Shown: positions 34,026 to 42,596, numbered from the stretch's first letter. The stretch is 64,000 nucleotides of DNA from Nitrososphaeraceae archaeon (GCA_021325295.1 JAJPHM010000060.1:35919-99918), one strand, 5' to 3'. Program-made: numbers and translations. Notes: generated by a model from the letters alone, not told the origin.

Positions 34026-36695
34026 TCAAAGCTCCATCTTTTTGCCTTTTCCACCAATCAGGTATTCGATGCTTGCAAGTTTCCAGATTTTTAATCCTCT
34101 TTTAATGCCCTTATCTTCCATGATACCATCAAGCCTAAAGTAATCGGCTCTCGGGAAAACTGGATGTGGGAATAATGGCTTGCGGGTCTTTGCATTGTCA
34201 GGCAAGGACGGAGAAGGTATATCATATATTGAAGTCTGTAAAGCAGTTTGTTTTGATGTCTGTTCTGTCCTTATGCCCGAAATAGTCTCAAAGTCCAAAT
34301 TGTACATATCCTTCAGAGACGGAGATTCACCAATCTTTTGGTCAAACATTTCTTTCATAATATCGCTATAACTGAGCTTCTCGATATTCCTTGAATCCAG
34401 GTCAGGTATACTTTCTTGAATAGGTTTTAGCTCATGGGCCTGCGATATGAAGACCCTGCTTGATTCATGCGTGCTTGGCGGATACCTTACCATAGTATAT
34501 TCTACGCTGCCTTGATTGTTGATTTGTCCTGCGCCTGATTTACCCCCTAAACCTGAGCTATCTAGGCTCATAGCTGCATTTATTCCATAGCTTTCAGCAA
34601 GAGCGGAAGGGCTTTGCTCCTTTTCAATTAGTCCTTTCTCAATGATTGATTCTTTTGATATTTGCTTGGATTCATTCAAAGCCTGAGTGATCCCTTTGTT
34701 TACGTTTTCACTTGCAGCACCTATATCGGAAGCAGCTCTTGAAGGAATGTCACTCTTTGCAAATTGGATACCCTCGTTTAGTTTTGAAGCGTTAACATCT
34801 AATCCTATTCTGGATATGTCGCTTCCAGTCATTAAGTTGCGTACAAGAGGGCCGCTTTTCATTCCTTCAGAGAGCTCATCTAATGTAAATTTTTGAGATT
34901 GAGCTATTGTTTTGATTTGTGGGACTTTCCATTCAAAAGTTTTATCAGTTGCAATCATGCCCTCTCTTGGGCTGTATTCTCCTGCCAAAAATCCTTCTCG
35001 GAGATTCAAAGCTTCAGACTCTGCATATGCACTTGCTTTTTGCGGCGGGCCCAATAGGTTGGCTGGCTTTACATCTCTATAGAATAGCTCTACTCCTTGT
35101 TTTCCTTCCACTTTTGCAAGGTTGCCAACGCTAAAGGGATTATTCGAGGACTCGGTTCCGAAGTTGATAAGAGGCTTTCCAACCTGAGTATTCTTTTCTA
35201 CCATTACCTCTGGCATAGCTTCAAAAATCTTGTTCAATCTTTGCTCAGTGTTGATGCCTTTTACAATTTCAAACACCTTCATTGATGCGCTCGGAGACAG
35301 CCACGAGGCAGCGGAGAATACAAGATTACCAGCTGCATAAAGTGGATTCTTGAGTATGTTTTGACCTGCCTGACTAACCTCGTCTGATACGTTAACTTTG
35401 CCTGTTGTTGCTAGCTGGCTCGCTGCAAGGATTCCAGTACTTGTTAGACTGCTTTCAATATCCGCATTACCTTTCACAGCACTACCTTTTGTGCTAATAC
35501 TTTGCAGAACAGAACCAGAAACTTTCTGTCCCTGTATGAACTTGCTTATACCATGAAATCCGTAACCTATCCCTTCAGTTCCTAAAAGAAGACTATTGAA
35601 CAAGTTATCCACTGGGCCTTTGATTCCTGCATAGATGTCAAGCAGATGATTTCCAGTTGGCTTTGGCGCTGAGCCTGCTAGTGATGTATCAGCAGATGCA
35701 GGTTGCTGAGGTCTACGAGTATAGCCATATGGGAATGAACTATCGCTTGATTTAAGCTCAACTGCTTTTGTTATGATTACATCTCTTGGGCCTACCTGCT
35801 GTGAGACTAGAGGCTGTCCCCTGACTGGAGTGGCAATGCCAAAGTCAGGAGCTCTTTTTCCATAAGCCGTATCAGCGTAAGCGTTTATCTCTTCTGGCCT
35901 TGCGATAACATTTCCCTGCTTGTCCTGCAAGCCAACAAAGCCAAATTCCTTGAGATAGTGTACGTCTTCTGGTGTGAGTCTAGTAGTTGTATTTTTTGTT
36001 GCAAATGTTCCTATCGAGTTTAGGGAATCTACAAGGTCGTTTACTTTGCCAACTGCTTTATTGTATTTGTCAGTATCATAGTTTCTAACGCCTGTCTGAA
36101 AGTCTGGCAATGAACCCCTACCTGCAGCATCCAAGTTAGGTAGAGTGAGTGTCTTTTGAGGAACGAAACTAACTGTAGGATAATCCGATTTTGATACTAT
36201 ACCAGATATGCTTGTGACATCACCTGTGTTATAGTCTCTTGTAACCTGTAGCGAGTTGAGCGTCTCGCCTTTGGCCTTGGCTTCAGTAGCTGCCTGCTGG
36301 AATAATGCAAAGTCACTTTTTGGATTGTACAGGCCGTCTAGCCTTTTGCTTACTGCATCATAGTTTGCCTTGTTTGCGCTTGCTTGCAGTTGCGATTGTG
36401 CTGAAGCGGCTGGAGTATTTGCAATAACTGGAGTGTCTTTCGTGACTGTCAGGCTGCCACCTTCAACTTGTCTGGCAGTGTCTACTAATTGGTTTCCTGT
36501 CATTTTGTCTATGTTGATACCCTGAGCCTGAGCAGCCCGCAAGTCTCTGGCAAATGAATCGATGTGAGAGCTGACATAATCATAATTTGACTGGTTCTGT
36601 GTCGCCTGCTGGGCTGCTGATGGCTGATTGTTGTTATTGTTGGTAGATGCTTGTTTTGCAGCAGCTGCCTGCTGAACACTAACGGGGCTTGACAT
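34026..36695 (-). CDS. 889-aa large element protein, unknown function
   Basis: The largest gene of the element. The N-terminus is Ala/Gln/Asn-rich low complexity (residues 1-40), then a long mostly helical region with FAKNTTTRLTPEDVHYLKEFG. Hydrophobic segments near residues 375-400 and 430-465 could be membrane or amphipathic helices. The C-terminus is basic and well ordered (PHPVFPRADYFRLDGIMEDKG). No enzyme motif is visible. Size, low-complexity start and a secreted CAP-domain partner resemble minor virion or transfer proteins, but this is only context. Expressed with 36712-36897 and 33398-33988. Confidence 0.6.
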   Translation of the reverse strand: MSSPVSVQQAAAAKQASTNNNNNQPSAAQQATQNQSNYDYVSSHIDSFARDLRAAQAQGINIDKMTGNQLVDTARQVEGGSLTVTKDTPVIANTPAASAQSQLQASANKANYDAVSKRLDGLYNPKSDFALFQQAATEAKAKGETLNSLQVTRDYNTGDVTSISGIVSKSDYPTVSFVPQKTLTLPNLDAAGRGSLPDFQTGVRNYDTDKYNKAVGKVNDLVDSLNSIGTFATKNTTTRLTPEDVHYLKEFGFVGLQDKQGNVIARPEEINAYADTAYGKRAPDFGIATPVRGQPLVSQQVGPRDVIITKAVELKSSDSSFPYGYTRRPQQPASADTSLAGSAPKPTGNHLLDIYAGIKGPVDNLFNSLLLGTEGIGYGFHGISKFIQGQKVSGSVLQSISTKGSAVKGNADIESSLTSTGILAASQLATTGKVNVSDEVSQAGQNILKNPLYAAGNLVFSAASWLSPSASMKVFEIVKGINTEQRLNKIFEAMPEVMVEKNTQVGKPLINFGTESSNNPFSVGNLAKVEGKQGVELFYRDVKPANLLGPPQKASAYAESEALNLREGFLAGEYSPREGMIATDKTFEWKVPQIKTIAQSQKFTLDELSEGMKSGPLVRNLMTGSDISRIGLDVNASKLNEGIQFAKSDIPSRAASDIGAASENVNKGITQALNESKQISKESIIEKGLIEKEQSPSALAESYGINAAMSLDSSGLGGKSGAGQINNQGSVEYTMVRYPPSTHESSRVFISQAHELKPIQESIPDLDSRNIEKLSYSDIMKEMFDQKIGESPSLKDMYNLDFETISGIRTEQTSKQTALQTSIYDIPSPSLPDNAKTRKPLFPHPVFPRADYFRLDGIMEDKGIKRGLKIWKLASIEYLIGGKGKKMEL

Positions 36696-36711
36696 ATTGT
36701 GTTTGCCCTTT

Positions 36712-36897
36712 TTACAATTTTTTGAGCCTTGTCAGGTTTGGTGAATAACCATGCTTTAAGAGACTTTCGATGTGCCTTTCAGCTTGACTTTCTGTAGTAA
36801 ATTTCTTGTCACTTTCAATCCACTTGTCGATACCAACATTGTAATATTCCACACCAAACTTTTTTTCCTTTGTCACATGTAGTCTAGGGCTTGACAA
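36712..36897 (-). CDS. 61-aa hypothetical protein
   Basis: A basic small protein (KEKKFGVEYYNVGIDKW, then AERHIESLLKHGYSPNL) that could be a compact alpha-beta unit. It begins at TTG 36897, 12 bases after the HEPN-like gene, and ends 16 bases before the large gene, so it is within one operon. No family recognised. Confidence 0.5.
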   Translation of the reverse strand: MSSPRLHVTKEKKFGVEYYNVGIDKWIESDKKFTTESQAERHIESLLKHGYSPNLTRLKKL

Positions 36898-36909
36898 AGC
36901 TTTAACTGT

Positions 36910-37959
36910 TTAACTATTCGAGTTGTCGTTTTGGGCTGTATTGAGCAAATCGATAATCTTGGGTAATAAGATTCCAATTAATCTTGATGCGCTATTTACA
37001 GCCTGCTGAGCTTCAGTCCTGCTGACATTGAATTTTGCTTCGTGTATAATCTTATTTCTTAGAGTATTTGTTTTGCTTACCTCAGTGATAATTGTATCAG
37101 GCAAATCACTTGGAGTAAGGATTAATCTAAGCACAACTGTAAATAATTCAGATAGATGCATTTGCAAAAGCCTATCTATACTATTTTTAGATAATTCGTA
37201 TCTGGAAGCAGTTACATTCAAGAAAAGCTTGGTAATCGATTCTATTGAAGTAACTGAGTAAATTACTGCCAATGGATAATTCTCTTCTTCCAGGGCACTC
37301 TGTGCATCCATAAATAAATTATAGAATGTATCTTGTGGGCTATCTCTCAACAAAGAGGTCTTGAATCTAGTTAGGTCTTCCCCATGAAGGTCTGCCTGAA
37401 ATTTTATTGTTGGATGTGGACTATTAGTACCAGCATTTGCTTGAAAAACAGCCAAATCAGATTTCTTGATCCGATGTATCCAATATTCTCCAGATGCCAG
37501 ACGATAACAATCTATTAGTTTGTTAATTGCGGCAAATGCTCTTTCAATAATATTGTTACCAGTATCTGAAGTCAATGTTACCTTTGTATACCTAAATCTT
37601 CCAAGTCGATCGTTTGGAATTTCTGCATTGAGTAAAATATTATCGGATGTATCAAATTCAGTACCGTCTTGCTTGACGAATACTCTTACAACACAATATT
37701 CTTTAATCTTTGGTATGTCCTGAACCGCAATTTCATTTATCCTGTTTCCATTTATGTTATCTTCTAACAGCATAACTTTAATTTTCCATATATTTTTCAA
37801 GTCAGATTCCATCAATCCTCGCAAACCAATTCTCTCATCGTATGTTTTGGGAATTGTTTTCTGAAGTTTAAGGGCAAGAATTTCACCATTCTCAGTCTTT
37901 ACCTCATAATTCCCATCTGGTAGTAATAGATGAAACGGGAGACTGAAAGTAAATTCCAT
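36910..37959 (-). CDS. HEPN-like domain protein (putative RNase or abortive-infection factor)
   Basis: A 349-residue protein. The first 130 residues are beta-rich. The last 150 are helical: a helix pair ALEEENYPLAVIYSVTSIE, then TNTLRNKIIHEAKF, in which R301 and H306 form the R-x4-H motif typical of HEPN ribonucleases. HEPN proteins often act in defence or toxin systems by cutting RNA. The family cannot be fixed, and some HEPN-like domains are inactive. First gene of a run of five on the minus strand. Confidence 0.55.
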   Translation of the reverse strand: MEFTFSLPFHLLLPDGNYEVKTENGEILALKLQKTIPKTYDERIGLRGLMESDLKNIWKIKVMLLEDNINGNRINEIAVQDIPKIKEYCVVRVFVKQDGTEFDTSDNILLNAEIPNDRLGRFRYTKVTLTSDTGNNIIERAFAAINKLIDCYRLASGEYWIHRIKKSDLAVFQANAGTNSPHPTIKFQADLHGEDLTRFKTSLLRDSPQDTFYNLFMDAQSALEEENYPLAVIYSVTSIESITKLFLNVTASRYELSKNSIDRLLQMHLSELFTVVLRLILTPSDLPDTIITEVSKTNTLRNKIIHEAKFNVSRTEAQQAVNSASRLIGILLPKIIDLLNTAQNDNSNS

Positions 37960-37983
37960 TCTGGATAAAACTAATCTATGCTA

Positions 37984-38163
37984 TTAAAATAGATTTAATT
38001 CGTTATGCCCTACATGAAGATATTCTTCAATAGAGAAGCAATTTTCGCACCAAACAGAGCTAACCTCGTTACAATCCAAGCAGATTCTGCGAGGAATAAC
38101 TTTGGTTCCACATGATCTGCATTGCAGTCTATCAAATAATTTAGTAGGCTTCAGGATTGACAT
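37984..38163 (-). CDS. 59-aa zinc-ribbon microprotein
   Basis: A frame from ATG 38163 to TAA 37984. Three CxxC pairs (CRSCGTK, CLDCNEV, WCENCFS) strongly suggest a zinc-binding fold, possibly two interleaved sites. It lies 24 bases upstream of the HEPN-like gene on the same strand. Found by direct reading of the DNA. Function unknown; such proteins on mobile elements are often regulators. Confidence 0.55.
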   Translation of the reverse strand: MSILKPTKLFDRLQCRSCGTKVIPRRICLDCNEVSSVWCENCFSIEEYLHVGHNELNLF

Positions 38164-38196
38164 GGTTCATACTAATTATAGAAGGAATCTGGAATT

Positions 38197-38301
38197 TCAT
38201 TCTGCATCGACATCGAGAACATCAAGGTCTAACAATTCAATTGCTTCTACTTCATCGAGATCGTAGTATTGTGCTAGTGCATGCAGCTGTTCTTTTGACA
38301 T
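38197..38301 (-). CDS. 34-aa acidic microprotein
   Basis: A frame from ATG 38301 to TGA 38197. The product has ten acidic residues out of its last 21 (YYDLDEVEAIELLDLDVLDV) and a short helical start. An 8-bp inverted repeat sits just upstream (38303-38338). Acidic microproteins on mobile elements can be anti-defence DNA mimics, but this one is too short to say so with confidence. Confidence 0.35.
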   Translation of the reverse strand: MSKEQLHALAQYYDLDEVEAIELLDLDVLDVDAE

Positions 38302-38302
38302 A

Positions 38303-38338
38303 AGTAATCCAGAGCCCTAGATAGCTATTAGGATTACT
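38303..38338. promoter_or_regulatory. inverted repeat before small gene (possible operator)
   Basis: AGTAATCC (38303-38310) and GGATTACT (38331-38338) form a perfect 8-bp inverted repeat with a 20-base spacer, starting two bases before the ATG of the 34-aa gene. The position suits a repressor site or a leader hairpin. Confidence 0.45.
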
Positions 38339-38409
38339 ATTTGAAAGGTCGGGAAGGATTTAGCTAACTCTAGGATGGTTATTTTAGCAGTTCAGACAAA
38401 ATCCAATTT

Positions 38410-38796
38410 TCAATCTTTCAAAGCATCTAGTCTGCCGCCTGCATTCAAAACCTTGATTACTTTAGATAAATTTAGCGAATACCTCACTTTTGGATATCGA
38501 AGCTTTGTCTTATGTCTGATCAATAAATCAAATGCATAGCATTCAGATATCCTAGCGGGTAATGATGCGACCGTGGCATTATGATATTTCTCCCTAAGTT
38601 CATCCTTAGATAGTTGCTGATATGGATAATTAGACAACCACCAAGAAAGAAATTCTAAATCATACGGTTTCAATATATCCCAATCCAGAGCATAGCCAGC
38701 ACCCTTTTTATTGCGTTTGATAATTATGTTAAAGACATGGCCGCAAGCATCGCAGATGACCTGTTGAATAGTCATTTGATCAAAATATCCCTCCAC
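38410..38796 (-). CDS. hypothetical protein with CxxC knuckle
   Basis: A 128-residue protein with one CDACGH zinc-knuckle-like pair near residue 15 and a basic, aromatic-rich body (LSWWLSNYPYQQL, RHKTKLRYPKVRYSLNLSK). It starts inside the end of the upstream gene (17-base overlap), so translation is coupled to it. Family unknown. Confidence 0.55.
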   Translation of the reverse strand: MEGYFDQMTIQQVICDACGHVFNIIIKRNKKGAGYALDWDILKPYDLEFLSWWLSNYPYQQLSKDELREKYHNATVASLPARISECYAFDLLIRHKTKLRYPKVRYSLNLSKVIKVLNAGGRLDALKD

Positions 38797-39865
38797 TTAG
38801 CGGATGATTGCTGTTCAACAATTGGCTTGAGGGAATTGTATTAGAAGGAATAAACATAAGCGTCAATCTATCGATCTTGTTCTCTAACCTATCAAGTCGT
38901 GATTCTGGATTTAGCAAATCTTTAACTTGAAGAAGCTGCTTTTGTTTGAATGCATGAAAGTTTTCGAAACGCTTGACCGTGTCCTTGCCCATTTCTTTGA
39001 TGTAGACATTTAAGACAAAATCAAGATGCTTAACTTGAAATGCATATGACGTGAATTGCCAGCTGTGATCAATCGGGACATCAATATTCTTGTCCGCACG
39101 TGTCCAATACCATAAATCCAGCTGTGGAATTGCCCTTTCCCTTCGGTCATTAATTATCCTACCCAAGACCGTTCTTACTCCGCCTAAAAATGCAAATAGT
39201 CGAGTGTGATCCTGTTCTGTCCGAAATAGAAAAGGCGACTTGCTGTTTTCTATCGTAATGTATACCGTCCCGCTCGGATAAAATGTGTATGCAACGATAG
39301 CTTGTCCGATTATCTCCCTGTGAATTTTGCCTTTATTTTTCATGCTTTTTGGCTGTATTTCAAGCTCATCATAGTAGGAAGGAGGAATATCGATCACGAA
39401 GTGCAAGTTGTGGATTTCCAGTGGTCTTCCTGCGAGAAGATCGATGAAATTTTCCTCTAAAATGTTCAAAGCACGCTCATACTTTAGTTGCTCTGTTACT
39501 GTACCCGTTTGTTGCAAACCCGTAACCCCTATAGGTTGTTGAGTATCCCTTCTCTTTTCCTCTGCAAGAGCATTGTACACCTCTGATGCAAAATCGGAAG
39601 GAAAATACCACTGGGGCCGATGTCTGGTATTTATTGGCGTAAAGAGCAACCCCTTTTTTACCAGCTTATGTAGTGCCTTTTTGCACTTATGCAATGGTTG
39701 GCCAAATTTCTTTTGTAGCATTATCACAGTTATGGGGGATTTCTGATCAAACCATATGTTGACAGCGTAGTCAAGAATATCTCTTGTTCCGAGTATAAGT
39801 ATGTCAGAGCGGGTACCATTGGTTTTGGTACTGGCTTTGGCAGTATTAGTACCCTCTGACATCAT
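38780..39865 (-). CDS. winged-helix regulatory or replication-associated protein
   Basis: A roughly 361-residue protein from ATG 39865. Residues about 22-85 form a winged helix (SDILILGTRDILDYAVNIWF, MLQKKFGQPLHKCKKALHKLVKKGLL). The rest is beta-rich with FVIDIPPSYYDELEIQ and a C-terminal coiled coil (ESRLDRLENKIDRL). A TATA box 25 bases upstream makes it leaderless. Placed like a control or initiator gene, divergent from another winged-helix gene, but it has no recognised replication motif. Confidence 0.55.
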   Translation of the reverse strand: MMSEGTNTAKASTKTNGTRSDILILGTRDILDYAVNIWFDQKSPITVIMLQKKFGQPLHKCKKALHKLVKKGLLFTPINTRHRPQWYFPSDFASEVYNALAEEKRRDTQQPIGVTGLQQTGTVTEQLKYERALNILEENFIDLLAGRPLEIHNLHFVIDIPPSYYDELEIQPKSMKNKGKIHREIIGQAIVAYTFYPSGTVYITIENSKSPFLFRTEQDHTRLFAFLGGVRTVLGRIINDRRERAIPQLDLWYWTRADKNIDVPIDHSWQFTSYAFQVKHLDFVLNVYIKEMGKDTVKRFENFHAFKQKQLLQVKDLLNPESRLDRLENKIDRLTLMFIPSNTIPSSQLLNSNHPLSGGIF

Positions 39866-39884
39866 AATCTTATCGGTATACACG

Positions 39885-39942
39885 TTTATATATTATTCCT
39901 AGTCCACTACCACAGTGATAGTGCCTTGTAACTATTTATATA
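39885..39942. promoter_or_regulatory. divergent promoter pair with two TATA boxes
   Basis: On the minus strand AATAATATATAAA (39885-39895) lies 25 bases from ATG 39865. On the plus strand TTTATATA (39935-39942) lies 26 bases from GTG 39964. The two boxes are about 48 bases apart, so one regulator could control both. Sequence between them has CACTACCACAGTGATAGTG with short inverted CACT/AGTG repeats. Confidence 0.65.
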
Positions 39943-39963
39943 GATGCATTGCTACATACTTGT

Positions 39964-40599
39964 GTGGTAAACTCTATCCTAAGCGACCCACGCCATGCAA
40001 TAGAGCCCCTTTATCCTTTACAGAAGGATATTCTTAGATATCTCTATAATCTGAAGGAAAAGACTTTGCTTAGCGATATTTACAAGACGCTTGGAAAGGA
40101 CAGAAAAACTGTGTGGTATAGCATTGATGCTTTATTGAAGAAAGGTCTCTTGGATGCGAAAAAGGAGGAAGCTAAGCAGAATGCTCCAAGGTGGTTGGCT
40201 CTGACACCCAAAGGTCGATTGTATGCGGAGAACTTTTGCGACATTCCAGTTATTGAGAGATCGATAATCAAGAATGAAGAAAGCAATAGAGAATATGCAA
40301 AACTGATTCCAAATGTAATAGGACGTACCTTATTTTTCAAACGAATTAACAGCGTCTTCATTAGATTGGACTTGTTTGATGATAATGGAGATTGGAGAAA
40401 CTCCAATAAGTTAGAAGAAATTCAAATTCATCTGACTGAGCTATTGGCAGCAATGAGAGCATATAGAGAAATGCAAATTCCGAATAGGAGAAGATACTTA
40501 GATTACCTAAAATATACGGAACAATTCCTTAACTCTTCAATTCATGACCTTTTAGAAAATGAAAAAAAATTCGTAAGGTCTCAAGAATTAATCGAGTAA
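39964..40599 (+). CDS. winged-helix transcriptional regulator of the element
   Basis: About 211 residues from GTG 39964, which lies 26 bases after a TATA box (a TTG at 39949 would add five). Residues about 18-70 are a winged helix (PLQKDILRYLYNLKEKTLLSDIYKTLGKD, TVWYSIDALLKKGLLDA). The remaining part is helical and may form dimers. It faces the long winged-helix gene across a shared promoter, an arrangement like a viral or plasmid switch. No phage repressor family is recognised. Confidence 0.7.
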   Translation: MVNSILSDPRHAIEPLYPLQKDILRYLYNLKEKTLLSDIYKTLGKDRKTVWYSIDALLKKGLLDAKKEEAKQNAPRWLALTPKGRLYAENFCDIPVIERSIIKNEESNREYAKLIPNVIGRTLFFKRINSVFIRLDLFDDNGDWRNSNKLEEIQIHLTELLAAMRAYREMQIPNRRRYLDYLKYTEQFLNSSIHDLLENEKKFVRSQELIE

Positions 40600-40690
40600 A
40601 TGAAGTTTCAACTAAACTTTGAGACTACTATTTTGTAAATGAAGAACCTAACAAAGGAACAAAATAGATGCAACTTAAATTTTGATAGGC

Positions 40691-40951
40691 CTATTTTCCT
40701 TCTTTTTCTTCAGAAATGAAGGATGGATCAGTTGTAATTGGAGCTAATTTAACGACATATTTGCTGATGCTTACAGCATCTTTGCAACCCATCAATTTCC
40801 TCCAAAATTCTATTCTTTCGTTTATGGACTTACTTTTCAAAGTATCTAGCAAACTAGAGTCGTTCCGTGCGGACATTGTTAAGCCATACGAAGAAATAGT
40901 ATTTAAATCATAACGTTCCTTCAGAACAATGTTTACTGTTGAGTCTTCCAT
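40691..40951 (-). CDS. 86-aa hypothetical protein, 5' end overlaps divergent gene
   Basis: An 86-residue protein (MEDSTVNIVLKERYDL) with mixed charged and hydrophobic blocks; the ending EEKEGK is charged. Its start codon at 40951 lies within the start region of the plus-strand gene at 40939, so the first 13 bases overlap head to head. The frame looks like a protein, but no promoter is clear, so it is less certain. Confidence 0.45.
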   Translation of the reverse strand: MEDSTVNIVLKERYDLNTISSYGLTMSARNDSSLLDTLKSKSINERIEFWRKLMGCKDAVSISKYVVKLAPITTDPSFISEEKEGK

Positions 40952-42018
40952 TTGATTCTTTGAAGATCATTCGAGAGAGAATACTCATTAGCCATCTTTC
41001 CCCATATCAAAGAGAAATAGTTGATGAGATAACTTTGCTTAATCCAACTGACAGCGAAGTTCGAAGCATTTTCGTTTTCAAAAGGAATTTTATGCCGAAT
41101 TTGAAAGTTTTGGATGAATGCGGCAACGAGCTAACGTATTATACAAATGATTTTACGAAGCAAGCAATAAGAGACTTTGCCGATTTCTCCGCAGATCAAA
41201 AACAAGAACTTGAAGATATACTTGACAGAATGAAGAAACATGAGTTATTTGTGATTTGGATAACTTTACCATCTGACAAGGCAATTCAGGCTGATGAAGT
41301 AAGGCTGATAAAACTATCATACGAAGACAATAGGAATCTAAAGGCAGTTAAGAAAAATTATGTTAAAAGTTTTGCTCCAAATGCTTGGCAATACTTCTTC
41401 GTGCGTCAAAAGCATCTTTTCAGTGTTCCCACTTTTCCCAACGATTTCAATAAGGACTACGACCAACAACAACACGATATTTTCATTTCAATCTCAGTTC
41501 CTGAAGGCTCGGAGTTAAAGATTGATGTATTGAAGGAAACAAAAACTCAAAAAATATTAGAACAGAATGGTGCGATGCAGATGTGCGAAATAGAGTCGCC
41601 TTTGAAAAAAGAGGATGGATATTACAAGGATGAGGATAGTAGAATTGCATCGATTAGATTTCCACCGACAAGAAATAAGATAAACTTTGAAATGCATTAT
41701 GAGATAATTCCCGAGAGAAGCGAAAGGCTGTTCTATACTACGATGGTATCTTCCTTGATTGCCGCTTCATTAATCTTTTTGTATGTCGGCTTGAAACCAA
41801 TTCTTCTTTCACCAAACCCAATTTTAGATGTCATTTATCCTCATCTTAGCACCCTTTATGCTGGTGTTTTCACTGCCTCTGTAACAATTGCTGGGCTGAT
41901 GACCAAATCATTTACCAATAAAACAAGGTTCTGGCTAATACTTCCCATTATTATAACTATAATCGGATTCATAGTAAATGGCTACTTGCCCACATATCTG
42001 AAAGGTACAGCTTCATGA
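40939..42018 (+). CDS. membrane protein with large soluble N-terminal domain
   Basis: A 359-residue protein. Residues 1-265 are soluble and beta/alpha mixed (VFKRNFMPNLKVLDECGNEL; DIFISISVPEGSELKIDVL), then three or four transmembrane helices from about 268 to 350. TATA-like TATTTAAATC near 40900-40909 precedes a TTG start at 40939. No family recognised. A sensor or surface-anchored protein is possible. It ends in a 6-base overlap with the M50-like gene on the other strand. Confidence 0.55.
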   Translation: MSLPFDSLKIIRERILISHLSPYQREIVDEITLLNPTDSEVRSIFVFKRNFMPNLKVLDECGNELTYYTNDFTKQAIRDFADFSADQKQELEDILDRMKKHELFVIWITLPSDKAIQADEVRLIKLSYEDNRNLKAVKKNYVKSFAPNAWQYFFVRQKHLFSVPTFPNDFNKDYDQQQHDIFISISVPEGSELKIDVLKETKTQKILEQNGAMQMCEIESPLKKEDGYYKDEDSRIASIRFPPTRNKINFEMHYEIIPERSERLFYTTMVSSLIAASLIFLYVGLKPILLSPNPILDVIYPHLSTLYAGVFTASVTIAGLMTKSFTNKTRFWLILPIIITIIGFIVNGYLPTYLKGTAS

Positions 42019-42435
42019 ATGAGTGATTTCCAATTTCTTATTGGTGTTACAGAATAGCATGATGAGTACAGCAAGTGATCCTACCTGTATCACACTGACA
42101 AGCCAATCAAGTGTAGAGCCTACATACAGATTTGTCAGGAACCCCTCAAGGTAGATTTTAGTCACTTGGTCGACCAGTGAGGCTAGGCCAGTTACTATCA
42201 GCCCGATACTTAACACTGGATGCCTACCCTTTATCGCAAATCCTGCAACTGTCAAAGCTCCAGAGATGGCAGTACCAAACAGCGGCCCCATTATATTGAA
42301 CGCCATAGTGTTCAGGTCAGGAGTGCAACCAGTCCACATACCCCGAATTGAGAAGCCTATGATACCTTGGTGTCCTGCCTGTTGACATACTAGATAGTGT
42401 CCAAACTCATGGAACGAGCTGATGGGTATCAGCAA
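42013..42435 (-). CDS. M50-like membrane protease fragment (HEFGH motif)
   Basis: A 140-residue membrane protein with SSFHEFGHYL, the HExxH zinc motif of site-2 proteases, in its first helix, and three to four further helices. The usual second motif (NPDG-like) is not visible; the matching place reads NIMGPLFG. The frame is open about 20 codons upstream of TTG 42435 (KSAILLYFGLL) without ATG, so the true start is uncertain and an N-terminal loss is possible. Could be a real small S2P relative or a decaying gene. Confidence 0.5.
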   Translation of the reverse strand: MLIPISSFHEFGHYLVCQQAGHQGIIGFSIRGMWTGCTPDLNTMAFNIMGPLFGTAISGALTVAGFAIKGRHPVLSIGLIVTGLASLVDQVTKIYLEGFLTNLYVGSTLDWLVSVIQVGSLAVLIMLFCNTNKKLEITHS

Positions 42436-42540
42436 CCCAAAGTAGAGAAGAATTGCAGACTTGACCTTTTTGGTGTCAAATCTTTGAGTCTTGCCTTAGC
42501 ATGCAGTTATCTAGCAGGCACTTAGCTTTAGCTTATAGTT

Positions 42541-42578
42541 GTGAGCTTGGAGCTCATTGAGAGTGAAAAAGAGCTCAC
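42541..42578. repeat. inverted repeat GTGAGCT/AGCTCAC
   Basis: GTGAGCT (42541-42547) and AGCTCAC (42572-42578) form a perfect 7-bp inverted repeat around a 24-base loop that has another GAGCTC. It lies upstream of the M50-like gene and before the three-stem structure. I see no gene in 42436-42703. Confidence 0.45.
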
Positions 42579-42596
42579 CTTACCTAACCGAGAATA

